Below, piece after piece: positions 23,101 through 34,786 of a stretch of DNA of 64,000 nucleotides; position 1 is the first letter of the stretch, and the number at the start of each line of letters is the position of its first letter. Under the pieces are notes generated by a model, which searched no databases, had not been told where the DNA came from, and saw only the letters and a list, made by a program, of their open reading frames with translations. The position numbers and the translations under genes were made by a program. This stretch comes from Beaufortia kweichowensis. Lineage: Eukaryota > Chordata > Actinopteri > Cypriniformes > Gastromyzontidae. The stretch spans positions 3,976,881 through 4,040,880 of the forward strand of contig CM032797.1 in the NCBI GenBank assembly GCA_019155185.1, given 5' to 3'.

Positions 23101-26100
23101 TTCAGATCAAATATGAGTGATTTACTGAAGAGTGAAGTGGACAAGGCCTTACAGAGTGAGAACGGACATCTGGATCTTTATCTCAGATTTCTTTTGGGTC
23201 TCTCACTGAAGTCCAATCAGACGATCTTACGAGACCTGATGACAGAGACGGGAAGAAGCTCTGACAGCAAACAGGAAATAGTTGAATACATTAAGATGAA
23301 GATCAGAGAGAATCTCTCTCCAGAGAAATCCATCAATCTGTTTCACTGTCTGAATGAACTGAATGATCATTCTCTAGTGCAGGAAGTCCAAACATACCTG
23401 AACAGAGGAGATAAATCTAGTCTGTCTGGAGTCAGTCTGTCTTCTGCTCAGTGGTCAGCTCTGGCGTTTGTGTTACTGAACTCAGAAGAGACGCTGGATG
23501 AGTTTATACTGAAGAAATATGATCGATCAGATGAATGTCTTCTGAGACTGCTGCCAGTGATCAAAACATCCAGAAAAGCTGAGTGAGTCATTTAACTGCT
23601 GTTTAATCTTCTCAACACTAAATACAGATAAAGATGAATTCAGGAGCACTAGTGTTTCTGTGTGAATGAATGATGTTGATAGCTGTGAGCTCAATGCAGT
23701 GGGGCTGTTGACCGATGAGAAGATGCTCTGCCGTCTGTTTACAGGTTTAGATTGACTGGTGTGATCTAGAGGATCAGAGATAGTCATCAAACATAGAGTC
23801 AATGCAATATTACAGCAGAGTACTGACCGTGTTAAAGTCAACTTCTACTCATTTATGATGTTTTTCATCTTTGAGTAATTTAACACACTGTTATCTTGTT
23901 ATTTCTCTCTCAGTCTGATTCACTGTAATCTGACAGAGAAAAGTTGTTCATCATTGGCGTCAGTTCTCAGATCAAACTCCTCAAGTCTGACAGAACTGAA
24001 TCTGAGTGACAATAAACTGAAGGATTCAGGAGTGAAGCTGCTCTCTGATGGACTGAAGAATCCAAACTGTAAACTGAAGATATTACAGTAAGAAAATCCT
24101 TAAACTAATTAGTTTGTATCATGTAATTTCAGTGGAGGTCACACAAAAGCATCATGACATCATCTGTTATACATGTCAATACACTGGAAAAAAGTCTGAA
24201 CACCAAAGAGTTTAATCTCTTACAGACACACAGTCTAAATAATGATTGAACAATATTAAACTCCTGCTTTGAAATTATTTACTCTTTACTTCTCATTTAC
24301 TGGTGGTCACAATATCACACACATGTAAATATACTTCATGTCTTTATCTGCTGTAAGTGTGAGGAGTTTTTCTCTCTCTGTAGGTTGTATAACTGCAGTA
24401 TTGGAGATGAAGGTTTTGTTGCTCTGACTTCAGCTCTGATATTAAACCCGTCACACCTGAAACAACTGGATCTGAGATATAATAAACCAGGAGATTCAGG
24501 AGTGAAGCTGCTCTCTGATCTACTGAAGGATCCAAACTGTAAACTAGAGAAACTACTGTGAGTATCATCATACTGTTAGATAGTTACAGTAATGAGAAAT
24601 TATTGCATAGTAAGTAAGATCCTGTTACCATAAAATTTTTAGTAAGTGTTCATGTTTATTAAATTTTAAAACACAAGTGAAACTAAACCTACATACACTG
24701 CCGCTTAAAAGTTTGGGATCAGTGAGACTTGTGTTTTAATGAACAATAGTGAACAATAAAAACTAATACACCCTACAGCATACTCCCACAATATGGTATG
24801 CCACACACCGCACTTAACTTTAACAGTAAACACCGGACTATACATACACACTGCATTTATACAACAAACTACCTGTTACCACTGGATACCATCCGACGCA
24901 CATTCATGACATTTTGTATCCAGTTCACGTACATCCTGTTGCATTTCATCATATTAGTATGCATATTTTTATATATTTATACTTATTTTATGTATAATCT
25001 GTTGCATTTCAGCACATTTTTGCATTTGTATTTTTGCACCTGTTGCATTTCAGCATATTTTTATGCGTTGATATATCTACATAATGTAGAAGGTGTACAT
25101 TCTGTGTATAGTGTATATTGTGACGTTAACTGTATGTATGTACATTGTATGTCTAATAGTACACTGTGTGTACTGACTATATGTATGTGCATATTGCACA
25201 TCTGTAGTTGTTGAAGTCTGTATGGTTATATGTTAACTGTTTCTGCAATTTTTCTGGAGCACGCTCCCAAGAATTTCACTCTCCAAGACACATGTGCCTT
25301 GGTGATGTGACAATAAAACTGACTTTGACTTTGTTTTCATCAGCTGTCACTCCAGCCTTAAGTGTCACATGATCCTTCAGAAATCATTTTAATATGCTGA
25401 TTTATTCTTATCGATGTTGGAAACAGGTGTGCTGGTAAAAAATATTTTAACCCTTGATTCTTTTTTTCAGGATTCTTTGATGAATAACAAGTTAAAAAGA
25501 ACATAATTTTTTCAAAATATAAATCTTTTCTAACAATGTAAATCTATGCTATCACTTTTCATTAATTTGATTAATGATTTTCATTAACACATCCTTGATG
25601 AATGAAAGTATTAATTACTTTCAAAAAAAGAAAGAACAAAAGTGTACTGACCCCAAACATTTGAATAGTAGTGTATATTGTTAGAAAACCTTTCTGTTTT
25701 AAATAAATGCTTTAAACCTTTTATTGATCAAAGAATCCTGAAAACTGTTGAAAAGCACAACTGTTTCCCACACTGATAATAAATCAGATTATTGATCAGA
25801 TTAAATCAGATTTTTAAAGGATCATGTGACACTTAAAACTGGAGTGACAGCTGATGAAAATTCAGCTTTGCATCACAGGAATAAATAATACTTTGAAGTA
25901 TATTCATATAAAAAACATTATTTTTTTCTGTATTTTTGATTTTAAAAAAAAAATGTATCCTTGATGAGCGTAAGAGACTTCTTAAAAAAACATTACAAGT
26001 CTTACTGATCCCAAACTTTTGAGCGGGGGTGTACATCATATCAGTGCTTTCTGTGCTTGTTAAAAGATTTTAGATTGAACACCACATATTTTAACTGTAA

Positions 26101-29100
26101 ATAATTGCAATTATTAGTCAAACTTACAATTATACAGTTAGGTCCATATATATTTGGACACAGGCACAATTTTCATACTTTTGGCTTTGTATGCCACCAG
26201 AATAAAATAAAAAAAAATCAATCCAAATGAATTTGAAGTGCAGACTTTCAGCTTTAATTCAAGTTGAATTACATAAATATCAAGTACACATTTTAGAAAC
26301 TGCAACCATTTTGATACACAGTCCCCCCTTTTCAGGGGCTCAAATGTAATTAGACAAATAAATATAATTATAAATAAAATGTTCATTTTTAATACTTTGT
26401 TGAGAATCCTTTCCTGGCAATGACTGCCTGAAGTCTGGAACCCATGGACATTACCAAAGACTGGGTTTCCTCCTTTCTGATGCTTTGCCAGTCTCTAACT
26501 GCAGCTGTCTTCAGTTGTTCCTTGTTTGTGGGTCTTTCTGCCTTTAGTTTTGCCTTCAGCAAATGAAACACATGCTCAACTGGGCTGAGATCAGGTGATC
26601 GACTCGGCCATTGCAAAATATTCCACTTCTTTTCCTTCAAAAACTCCTGGGTTACTTTTGCAGTGTGTTTTGGATCATTGTCCATCTTTACTGTAAAGCG
26701 CCATCCAATCAAGTTTGCTGCATTTGGTTGAATCTGGGCTGACAGTAGAATTCATCCGGCTGCTTCTGCCACATCATCATTAAACACCGGTGACCCAGTG
26801 CCACTGGAAGCCATGCCTGCCCATGCCATCACACTGCCTCCACCATGTTTTACAGATGATGTTGTGTGCTTTGGATCATGAGCTGTTCCAAGCCTTCTAC
26901 ACACTTTTTTCTTTCCGTCCTTCTGGTACAGGTTATCCTTAGTTTCATCTGTCCAAAGGATGCTTTTCCAGAACAGGTCTGGCTTTTTTACATGTTTTTT
27001 GGCAAAGTCTAATCTGGCTTTTCTATTTTTGAGGCTTATAAATGGTTTGCAGCTTGTGGTGAACCCTCTATATTTGTTCTCGTGAAGTCTTCTCTTAATT
27101 GTAGACTTTGACAGTGGTATGCCTACCTCCTGGACAGTGTTCTTTACTTGTCTGGATGTTGTGAATGGGTTTTCTTTACCATAGAGAGGATCCTGTGATC
27201 ATCCACCACTGTTGTCTTCCGTGGACGTCCAGACCTTTTTATGTTACTGAGTTCACCAGTGCGTTCTTCTTTCCTCAGAATGTACCAAACTGTTGATTTG
27301 GCCACTCCTAATGTTGCTGCTATCTCTCTGGCAGATTTGTTTTGTTTCTGAAGCCTTACAATGGCCTGTTTCACTTGTATAGAGCTCCTTTGAACGCATG
27401 ATGTTTGTTCACAGCAATAGAACCCAAATGCAATTACCACATTTAGATTCAACTCCAGACCTTTTACCTGCTTAATTGATGAAAAAATAACGAAGGAATA
27501 GCCCACACCTGGCTATGAAACAGCTTTTGATTCAATTGTCCAATTACTTTTGGTACCTTGAGAAAGTAGGGTTGTCTACTCTTAAGAGCTATAATTACTA
27601 AACCCTATCGCCAATTTGGATGTACATACCCTCAAATTAAACCTTAGAATGTGCACTTTCTGACCATATCCATTATATAACTGTAGCTTAAATATGTTTT
27701 GGTAAATACCTGAAAAAATGAAAATTTTGCCTGTGTCCAAATATATATATACCTAACTGTATTTTATGTCTTTATCTGTTGTAAGTGTGAGGAGTTTTTC
27801 TCTCTCTGTAGGTTGTCTGGCTGCAGTATTGGAGATGAAGGTTTTGTTGCTCTGACTTCAGCTCTGAGATTAAACCCGTCACACCTGAAACAACTGAATC
27901 TGAGCTGTAATAAACCAGGAGATTCAGGAGTGAAGCTGCTCTCTGATCTACTGAAGGATCCAAACTGTAAACTAGAGACACTACTGTGAGTATCATCATA
28001 CTGTTAGATAGTTACAGTAATGAGAAATTATTGTATAGTAAGTAAGATCCTATTTTTATTCAATATTTATTAAATGTTCATGTTTATTGAATTTTAAAAG
28101 ACAAGTAAAACTAAACCTACATATTTATTCTCACCTCAAAGCTTGTTAAAAAGATTTTAGATTGAACACAATATATTTTAACTGTAAATAGTTACAATTA
28201 TTAGTCAAACTTACAATTATATTTCATGTCTTTATCTGCTGTAAGTGTGAGGAGTTTTTCTCTCTCTGTAGGTTGTGTAACTGCAGTATTGGAGATGAAG
28301 GTTTTGTTGCTCTGACTTCAGCTCTGAGATTAAACCCGTCACACCTGAAACAACTGGATCTGAGCTTTAATAAACCAGGAGATTCAGGAGTGAAGCTGCT
28401 CTCTAATCTACTGAAGAATCCAAACTGTAAACTAGAGACACTACTGTGAGTATCATCATACTGTTAGATAGTTACAGTAATGAGAAATTATTGTATAGTA
28501 AGTAAGATCCTGTTGTTATTCAATATTTATTAAATCTTCACGTTTATAGAATTTTAAAACACAAGTAAAACTAAACTTACATATTTCTCACTTCTGTGCT
28601 TGTTAAAAAGGTTTTAGATTAAACACCATATATTTTAACTGTAAATAGTTAAAATTATTAGTCAAACTTACAATTATATTTCATGTCTTTATCTGTTGTA
28701 AGTGTGAGGAGTTTTTCTCTCTCTGTAGGTTGTCTGGCTGCAGTATTGGAGATGAAGGTTTTGTTGCTCTGACTTCAGCTCTGAGATTAAACCCGTCACA
28801 CCTGAAACAACTGGATCTGAGCTGTAATAAATCAGGATATTCAGGAGTAAAGCTGCTCTCTGATCTACTGAAGGATCCAAACTGTAAACTAGAGACACTA
28901 GAGTGAGTATCATCATACTGTTAGATAGTTACAGTAATGAGAAATTATTGTATAGTAAGTAAGACCTTGTTATCATTAACGCCCTATAGGCTGCACTGTA
29001 GGTTAGAGCTGTACAGGGCCGAGCCTCACAGAATTGACCCGAGCCGACAAGTACATTTTGATTGACAGCTTTTTAAAAGCCCGAATCCGTTTACAGCCCG

Positions 29101-31265
29101 ACATTATTCTTTTGTCAAGAATGAGTCATTTATACATGTTTTAACATAATTTATTCATGACTAACGTAGACTACAGGCCACTTGGAAGTTGGAACAAAGA
29201 AATAAAGTAAGTCCTCTGTAACATCGTAACATCTCAGTACTCTAAATAGGCTATAAATTTAGCAAGTTCTGTTTAAAACGTGATCGCCGGAGGCAAGCTG
29301 TTTCACCTCCTCAGCATCCATTTTCGCATCTTTCTCGCGCTAATCGAAACGCATCACATGACCACTCATTTACCACGCAAGCCGGAGCGCAAGCTGAGTC
29401 AGCGTTGGGTCCCGTCGGGTTCGGGCAAAGATCTTCAGCTCTACTGTAGGTGCAGTGCCCTATTGTATCTGCTCAGTTTATTCTTCTTCTTCTCCGAAAT
29501 AAATCACAGTTTTGAGAGACTAAACTTGCTCGAAAGGTCATGGAACTTTGCACACGCCTCAAGTGTGGCGAAAATGTCCATGTAGTATACGTTTCAGCAT
29601 TAGGCATGGACAAACTCTATAGCACCACCTACAAAAGTTCAATGAAGCGGCCCTTGCATTGTGTTTTACGTACATGCATGAAATTCACTGGGCTCATGTA
29701 TCATCCCAAAACATACCAAAAAGTCCCAAGGGGGTACCAAGCCCTAAACCCAACAGGAAGTCAGTTATTTAGAATTTTCTCTGCAATTTTTGTCTTTTTC
29801 AGGTGTTGTACTTTAACAAACTCCTCCTAAAGTTTTCATCAGATCAACATCATATTTGATGATTCTCACCTTAAGGCCTTTGCTATGCTAAATTGGGAAA
29901 GACTTGACTTTTCGTTGATTCACGTGTCCGTGGCGGCCTGCCAAATGTTCAATGTTTTGCCATGAAACAGGTAGTTGTTGTTATTTAGGCATACAATGTC
30001 CAAAGACCCAAACTTCACATTTGATAATAGTCCTGTCCTGAACACATCGACATGCCAGTATTCATTTATACAGCGCCACCTGCTGTTGAAGGGCGTGTCC
30101 AGGGCAACCTGACAAATTTGATGTTTTGCTATGTAAGAGGAAGTTGTTGTAACTCAGGCAAACAATGTGCAAACTGCCCTTAACTTCACAGGTTTGATAA
30201 GTGTCATGACCTGAAAACATCTACATGACAATATTCAGCTACAGTCATAGCGCCACCAACTGGTAACATCACAAAACAGCAAGTTGTTGTAACTCAGGCA
30301 TACAATGTCCAACAAAATTACATTTACAAAACAATATTAAATCTACAAGACAATATTTAGTAAAAGTCATAGCGCCACCTGCTGGCAACAGGAAATGACA
30401 TGAATTTAACAGAAATTATGAGAAACACATTAAAATATGCCATCAAGTGACAAATGTGCTAGAAACATCCAATCTGCCCCAAACTTCACATGTTTGATAA
30501 AAGTCCTGGCTTTGAATACATCCAATGGCCAAAATTCAGTTATAGTCATAGTGCTAAATGACTTTTACATATTCCCTGCGTATTTACTGGCTCAACGTGC
30601 ACTGGTTTCATCAATGCACTGGGTGTCAGTGCCATGGGTGCGAGGGCCCTTGTTCATGTGTTCATGTTTATACAATTTTAAAACACAAGTGAAACTAAAC
30701 CTACATACATCATCTTAGTGCTTTCTGTGCTTGTTAAAGGATTTTAGATTGAACACCATATATTTTAACTGTAAATAGATAAATAATTGTTCAGGATCAA
30801 TTGAATTTATATGATCAATATTTATCAGTTTTCATTTCTCTTTCTTTTTATATACTGGTCCTGTTAGTCAAAATCACAAATATAATTCATGTCTTTATCT
30901 GTTGTAAGTGTGAGGAGTTTTTCTCTCTCTGTAGGTTGAATAACTGCAGTATTAGAGATGAAGGTTTTGTTGCTCTGACTTCAGCTCTGAGATTAAACCC
31001 GTCACACCTGAAACAACTGGATCTGAGATATAATAAACCAGGAGATTCAGGAGTGAAGCTGCTCTCTGATCTACTGAAGGATCCAAACTGTAAACTAGAG
31101 ACACTAGAGTGAGTCATTCATTTACTGGTTAAATTATAATTTTGTTTTGAAATTTACTGTCATTAATAATTACAAGTGACGGTCATGTATTTCTTTACAC
31201 TTCTCCTGTTGATTTATTGCTGTATTTTGTACTGATCTTTGTCTTTAATGTTTTACAGTATTTAG
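15879..31265 (+). CDS. NLRC3-like receptor (FISNA-NACHT-LRR), unit 1, apparently intact
   Basis: Coding exons: 15879-15931, 16385-16492, 16657-16714, 16927-17131, 21818-23582, 23914-24087, 24384-24557, 27812-27985, 28272-28445, 28729-28902, 30935-31108, and a terminal exon from 31259 with TAG at 31263-31265. Phases agree throughout, giving about 1079 codons. The product is a cytosolic NLR: a short fish-specific N-terminus, FISNA, NACHT ATPase (Walker A GVAGIGKT, Walker B LFILDGLDEC), winged-helix and helical region, then six LRR exons, and no B30.2 domain. The NLR-C family is greatly expanded in fish and is tied to innate sensing or damping of inflammatory signalling; no ligand can be inferred. 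The start ATG follows acceptor GCAG at 15850, and a 5' UTR exon likely ends at 15538. Introns 4 and 7 are swollen by transposons. Confidence 0.88.
16721..16784. repeat. (GT)n/(GC)n microsatellite just after exon 3 donor
   Basis: An interrupted GT repeat begins a few bases after the donor of exon 3. The unit 2 copy is a longer pure GT run. Confidence 0.9.
17215..18194. repeat. Unclassified transposon-like sequence in intron 4, unit 1
   Basis: Not present in unit 2. The CACTGCACGATC/GTTCCAC block near 17282 recurs inverted near 18150-18195, suggesting element ends. The segment ending CACTACTGTCCACCTCTG at about 17419 resembles the terminus of a Tol2-like hAT. No gene seen. Confidence 0.45.
18476..19330 (+). 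pseudogene. DIRS Gag-like remnant
   Basis: ATG at 18476. An N-terminal Cys/His cluster (HDFCVVCLGVDHAR, CVHCEAF) is typical of fish DIRS Gag. The frame shifts near 18720-18950 (YEELVEVVTLAVARV lies in another frame) and meets a stop near 18985. The C-terminal part (MAMPPVEQTLAGYLSPSSAS) resumes from 19162 and runs straight into the recombinase. Confidence 0.7.
19331..20309 (+). pseudogene. DIRS tyrosine recombinase remnant
   Basis: Starts near SRAPSTRKLYALKW. It has the core-binding region (LPSTINLYAAAIS-like), the first catalytic Arg context SLKRVGDLQSLS, and H-x-x-R in KAHSTRG (about 20121-20141). A frameshift near 19975 breaks the protein, and another near 20240 removes the region expected to hold the catalytic Tyr. 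This enzyme family integrates DIRS circles by strand exchange rather than DDE chemistry. Confidence 0.8.
20841..20948. repeat. DIRS internal complementary region
   Basis: The first part (to 20892, ending GACAGGGAAC) is complementary to the left terminus beginning GTTCCCTGTC. The second (from 20893, GTCTCAGGTTACG) is complementary to the right terminus ending CGTAACCTGAGAC. The join is the template for completing both ends during replication. Confidence 0.85.
21200..21817. other. Rest of NLR intron 4, unit 1
   Basis: AT-rich, homologous to 39120-39630 in unit 2. It ends in the pyrimidine-rich acceptor TTTACACAACAG. Confidence 0.6.
21818..23582 (+). CDS. NLR unit 1 exon 5: FISNA-NACHT and helical domains
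   Basis: 1765 nt, uninterrupted. FISNA-type sequence runs from RLKEKFQRMNEGISSQGSS to the IYTELYITEGG and CNDIFKVLPGQDK motifs. NACHT: Walker A GVAGIGKTVSVQKF, PLPFREL, Walker B VLFILDGLDECR, and sensor-type WITSRPAAANQ. The winged-helix/NAD2 region includes FSFVHLSVQEFLAAL. It ends RKA-GA, with GTGAGT as donor. All catalytic motifs are present. Confidence 0.92.
23914..24087 (+). CDS. NLR unit 1 LRR exon 6
   Basis: 174 nt, phase 2/2. LRR text LIHCNLTEKSCSSLASVL and LTELNLSDNKLKDSGVKLL. It differs from the later LRR exons, as the first LRR exon does in this family. Confidence 0.9.
24384..24557 (+). CDS. NLR unit 1 LRR exon 7
   Basis: 174 nt; LYNCSIGDEGFVALTSAL, LKQLDLRYNKPGDSGVKLL. The acceptor follows TCTCTCTCTGTAG, and the donor is GTGAGT. 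Confidence 0.9.
24695..26033. mobile_element. Non-autonomous DNA element with terminal inverted repeats (intron 7)
   Basis: Left end ACACTGCCGCTTAAAAG and right end CTTTTGAGCGGGGGTGT are inverted repeats of roughly 30 bp. The interior alternates AAATCATTTTAATATGCTG-type blocks common in cyprinid genomes. Family not assigned. The shared insertion in unit 2 is 42506-43419. Confidence 0.6.
24762..25335 (+). mobile_element. Retroposon-like 3' tail nested in the intron 7 element
   Basis: Ends with ACAATAAAACTGACTTTGAC, resembling the tailed 3' end of fish non-LTR retroposons. Unit 2 has the same insert with an internal deletion of about 400 bp. Confidence 0.35.
26135..27759 (-). mobile_element. 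Tc1-like transposon (unit 1)
   Basis: 1625 bp between TA dinucleotides. Ends CAGTTAGGTCCATATATAT and ATATATATACCTAACTG are inverted repeats. It encodes a dead transposase on the minus strand. Same site as 43521-45130, so inserted before units 1 and 2 separated. Confidence 0.92.
26389..27506 (-). pseudogene. Tc1 transposase pseudogene (unit 1)
   Basis: The N-terminal part (27144-27506) has the first helix-turn-helix (IAATLGVAKSTVWYIL) and a GRPR motif. The C-terminal part (26389-26712) has DNDPKHTA and SPDLSPVEHVF, the second Asp and the Glu of a DD34E triad. The middle is out of frame: a T-run contraction near 27170 and an in-frame TGA near 26757. Confidence 0.88.
27812..27985 (+). CDS. NLR unit 1 LRR exon 8
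   Basis: 174 nt; LSGCSIGDEGFVALTSAL, LKQLNLSCNKPGDSG. Open, phase 2/2. Confidence 0.9.
28272..28445 (+). CDS. NLR unit 1 LRR exon 9
   Basis: 174 nt; LCNCSIGDEGF, LDLSFNKPGDSGVKLLSN. Open. Confidence 0.9.
28729..28902 (+). CDS. NLR unit 1 LRR exon 10
   Basis: 174 nt; LSGCSIGDEGF, LDLSCNKSGYSGVKLL. Open; ends ACACTAGA before GTGAGT. Confidence 0.9.
28980..30661. repeat. Interspersed repeat with AGCGCCACC motifs (intron 10, unit 1)
   Basis: A 1.7-kb block interrupts the usual LRR intron between TTATCATTA and TCATGTTTATA. It contains repeated segments such as AAGTTGTTGTAACTCAGGCA and CATAGCGCCACC (near 30072, 30247, 30369). Family unknown; shared with 49081-50758. Confidence 0.6.
30935..31108 (+). 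CDS. NLR unit 1 LRR exon 11 (last LRR)
   Basis: 174 nt; LNNCSIRDEGFVALTSAL, LDLRYNKPGDSG. Followed by the short terminal exon at 31259, which encodes the last residues and TAG. Confidence 0.9.
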
Positions 31266-33185
31266 CTTGAACTGTAACAAACACCACAAATGACAAACTA
31301 AACAAATGTCTTCAGTCATAAACTACATGAACTGTTTTACTGGACAAACAGCAGCGGTGACACAACAGAGCTCAACATGACGGATGTCTGTTAAACACAC
31401 AAACATGTTTCAAAAGATATTGATAACTGTATTGATAACGGAGCAGAAAAGTGGTGTAGTGAACAACAGACAAGACGACATTTCAGGCCTCAGCTTTTTG
31501 GCAGGATCCCTTTCTGCCATAACACAAAGAAAGATTTGCTACACTTAATGTACACAAATTTAATATGTCTTGATGTCTGGATAAATCAGTCAATGAAAGA
31601 GTTTTGCTGGAGTTTTTATGGATATCACAAGAAAATTAAATAATACATAGTGTCCTCTTCAATGCATATTGCATAAAACAATTTTTGTTTTTCTACTTAA
31701 TCTATGTTTGTATGCGTTACAAACCTTTGATTAAATTTGTCTAGGGTAAACAAGGGTGCAACATTAAAAACACTGAACGTGTACTGGAAAATAATTAAAC
31801 ACAATTAAACCAGCAATGTGTTCGTTTATTATAGTGAAACAATGCCAAATAATCCAAAAATATATTTACATAAATTTACAAATTATTTACATTCGTTAAC
31901 CAAAGCCAAAATAATTTACAAAAGAACAGAGGAAAGAGAAAGAACGGGGACCGTGCCAAAATCAAAGAAAGAAACAAAAATATAACCAATTTTACTAAAC
32001 AGAAAACTTCTAATCTAACTTAATCATCAATATTCACAAAGAAACAAAAATCTTCAGCGTCGAGGACGCCCTAAATAAATCCACTTACTAAAACCAAAAA
32101 TACAAAAAGTGGCACGAATCACTAAACTAGTGTTCTAAACAACATTAATAACTCAGTGTAGCAGATGTAGATCACGTGATATCTTACCTGTTCTTAATCT
32201 CTTTCCCCGTTTAGTTTTCAATCAGACAACAGAAACGGCGAAACACACTAGTGAGAAAACTCTTAAGAACAACGAACACTGGTTATCAAAGAACACCATT
32301 TTAAAGTTAACAACAACAAAAGTAATGGCACAGGGCAAACCAGCACGCAAGACAAGAATCAAAGGACAAAAGCCATGTGTAGCGTGTAAGAGCAGTCACG
32401 ACTCCTGCACAGGTGCCTTTAACATCCATCACGACGCTCTCATTGGTGAACCCGCGCGTTGTCATCACCACGCCTCATGATGATTAATAAAAGTATTTGT
32501 CCATTTAGGTCTGCAATCACCCTGCCGAAACGAAAGTAAAGACGAAGAAAAAGACAAAAGGGAAGAAAACAAAAAACAAAAAGTTAAATTTAAGTTAAAA
32601 CGATTTAGTTATACAGGTTTACTGGCTCAATACATGATGAATATGTGAATATGAATATGACTTTAATAATTAAAAACATTTGCTTTAATGTTTTGTTCAC
32701 TTATTGTCTATTTTCCTCTCTGTTCTTATTCATGTAAATATTAGCTTACTGATATAAATGAAACATTTAATCTCTGTTTTGATTCTATTACTGCATTTAA
32801 CCATATCTAAAAACTAAAAACATTCAGCTTTTTAGTGAGAATGATTCTTGGTGTTGTGATTTTCATACAGGGCATCAATTATAAGTACACTTCACACAGG
32901 ACACTAAAGGTGTTTGGGAGTTTTGATCAAGTCTGGATAAATCAATCAATGAAAGAGTTTTGCTGTTATTATAATAATAATCAGAGAAGGAGTTTATGGA
33001 TATCAGAAGAACATTAAAGAGTAGATAGTGTCCTCTTTAGTTTAATTGAAAGTATTGCATATATAAAACAATGTCATAGAATTTTATGTAAATAAACATT
33101 TACCATATATTATTATGATATTATGTTCCACCTTAACTGTTATTTGCAGAGATCCACCTTAACATTTTGAGTCAATTTCAAGGTA
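31266..33185. other. NLR 3' flank and spacer, unit 2
   Basis: Same sequence as 225-3439 without hAT-1; the unoccupied hAT-1 target is 32336-32343. No gene recognised. Confidence 0.6.
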
Positions 33186-33251
33186 CCTTGAAGCAGAGAT
33201 GTTCTGAAGTCTCTCATCTGAAGTCTGAGTCAATTCTCAAGTCTTTCAGCT

Positions 33252-33607
33252 GAAGTCCGAGTCAAGTCTGGAGTCTTTATCACTGAAGTCCGAGTCAAGT
33301 CTGGAGTCTTTATCACTGAAGTCCGAGTCAAGTCTGGAGTCTTTATCACTGAAGTCCGAGTCAAGTCTGGAGTCTTTATCACTGAAGTCCGAGTCAAGTC
33401 TGGAGTCTTTATCACTGTCTGGAGTCTTTTTTATCACTGAGTCAAGTCTGGAGTCTTTATCACTGAAGTCAAGTCACTGAAGTCTGGAGTCTTTATCACT
33501 GAAGTCCGAGTCAGTCTGGAGTCTTTATCACTGAAGTCCCGAAGAAGTCTTTATCACTGAAGTCCGAGTCAAGTCTGGAGTCTTTATCACTGAAGTCCGA
33601 GTCAAGT
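33252..33607. repeat. 33-bp minisatellite in hAT-2, unit 2 only
   Basis: Five perfect 33-bp units (starts 33252, 33285, 33318, 33351, 33384; core GTCCGAGTCAAGTCTGGAGT), then about six degenerate ones. Unit 1 has a single copy at this point (about 3500-3530). The 11-residue repeat frames on the minus strand are by-products. Confidence 0.95.
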
Positions 33608-34321
33608 CTCGAGTCATTTCATGCATTGCTGAGGGGAAAAAAGGTCTATTTAAAAATTCTATAAATACTCTTTTTTTTTAATTTAGACAAAACTGTTATC
33701 AATACGTAATATGTACGTAAAATCCAAGTTTTCATATTTTGATGAATATTATTATTATTAATTTTATTATTTATATATTATTATTATTATACATTAACTT
33801 CTTGTACTGTTTTGTTTATATTAATGGTTCCATGGTTTCAACAAGGCTTAAACCGAGCATAATTCAATATAACAATGCACGATTAATCAATAATGTACAT
33901 ACTGTTCATTATGTTAAAAATCTATTGCAATAATCATCCAGGCAAATAACGCAACAATTGCATAGCCATGTTAATGCAGTTTCTAAGTGAGGCAAAAAAT
34001 GGCGACAGTCTCTCGTTATTATATACGCTATTGCTACTGATAACAGTCATTATCAGAAAACACCTGTTTTAAGTCAAAATTAACATAAAATACACGCTGT
34101 TTGTGATGTAATCAGATGGGCGGGGAGCGCTGTACACGTTCATATCTTCGCGCTCTCTCTCTCTAATCTCTCTCTTTCTTCTTTTTCATATAAAGAAAAA
34201 GCCATGCATTTTCTGTACTAAAAAACAACAACGTATATTTAAAGGGTTTATTTTCGCTCATGTTTTTAACAGGGAGACAGTGGCAGTCTAATGGAGCGAG
34301 CAGCCGATGAGTTAACGTGAC

Positions 34322-34507
34322 TAACCTTTGTGGGTGTGTTCTCAGGTGTCTAATAAAGTTTGAAGTTGTTCTCCCAGTATCCTTTATCGTTTTTCCACAT
34401 TCTTTGCATGTGGCTGTTCTTCCAGAAATAGTCGCTGATACGTTCGAAAACGCAAATGATAAAATATACGGCACTGCCGGTCCTGCCATCTTTGAGACTC
34501 TTACCAC
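34322..34507 (-). pseudogene. BED-finger exon in hAT-2, unit 2
   Basis: Same as 4234-4419 (CKEC ... HLRTH). The donor is changed: the sequence after HPQR reads GTTAGT, so the frame runs on. Confidence 0.7.
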
Positions 34508-34786
34508 ATTTTAGATTTTATGCGCCGCACACGGCCAATATACGTCATTGAATTCTACAATAAGGGTCCGATCCTATTTACTGCAGTACAGCACACACAC
34601 AAAAACATAATCCTCCTTAATGAAATCAGTAGTTAAGGATAAAAGACTCGAGTTGATTTTAAAATATTCACGAGTCTTTTATATCGAGTCGAGTCGAGTC
34701 TGAAGTCATTTCAGTTCGAGTCTGAAGTCCATAAAAATGCGACTCGAGTCCAAGTCTCTAACTCGAGTGCCCATCTCTGCCTTGAA

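Larger units (their letters stand above)
33194..34779. mobile_element. hAT-2 (unit 2 copy) with expanded minisatellite
   Basis: Same ends (CAGAGATG, CATCTCTG) and same CCTTGAAG duplication (33186-33193, 34780-34787) as 3448-4722. It is about 310 bp longer because of a tandem array near its left end. Confidence 0.9.

Noticed and set aside
24344..24571. 75-codon minus-strand frames opposite each LRR exon
   Set aside because: They recur antisense to every LRR exon because the exons are near-identical; they are shadows of the LRR coding frame.
33230..33437. 11-residue repeat proteins on the minus strand
   Set aside because: 33 bp is a multiple of three, so the minisatellite stays open in more than one frame; no start context or conservation in unit 1.
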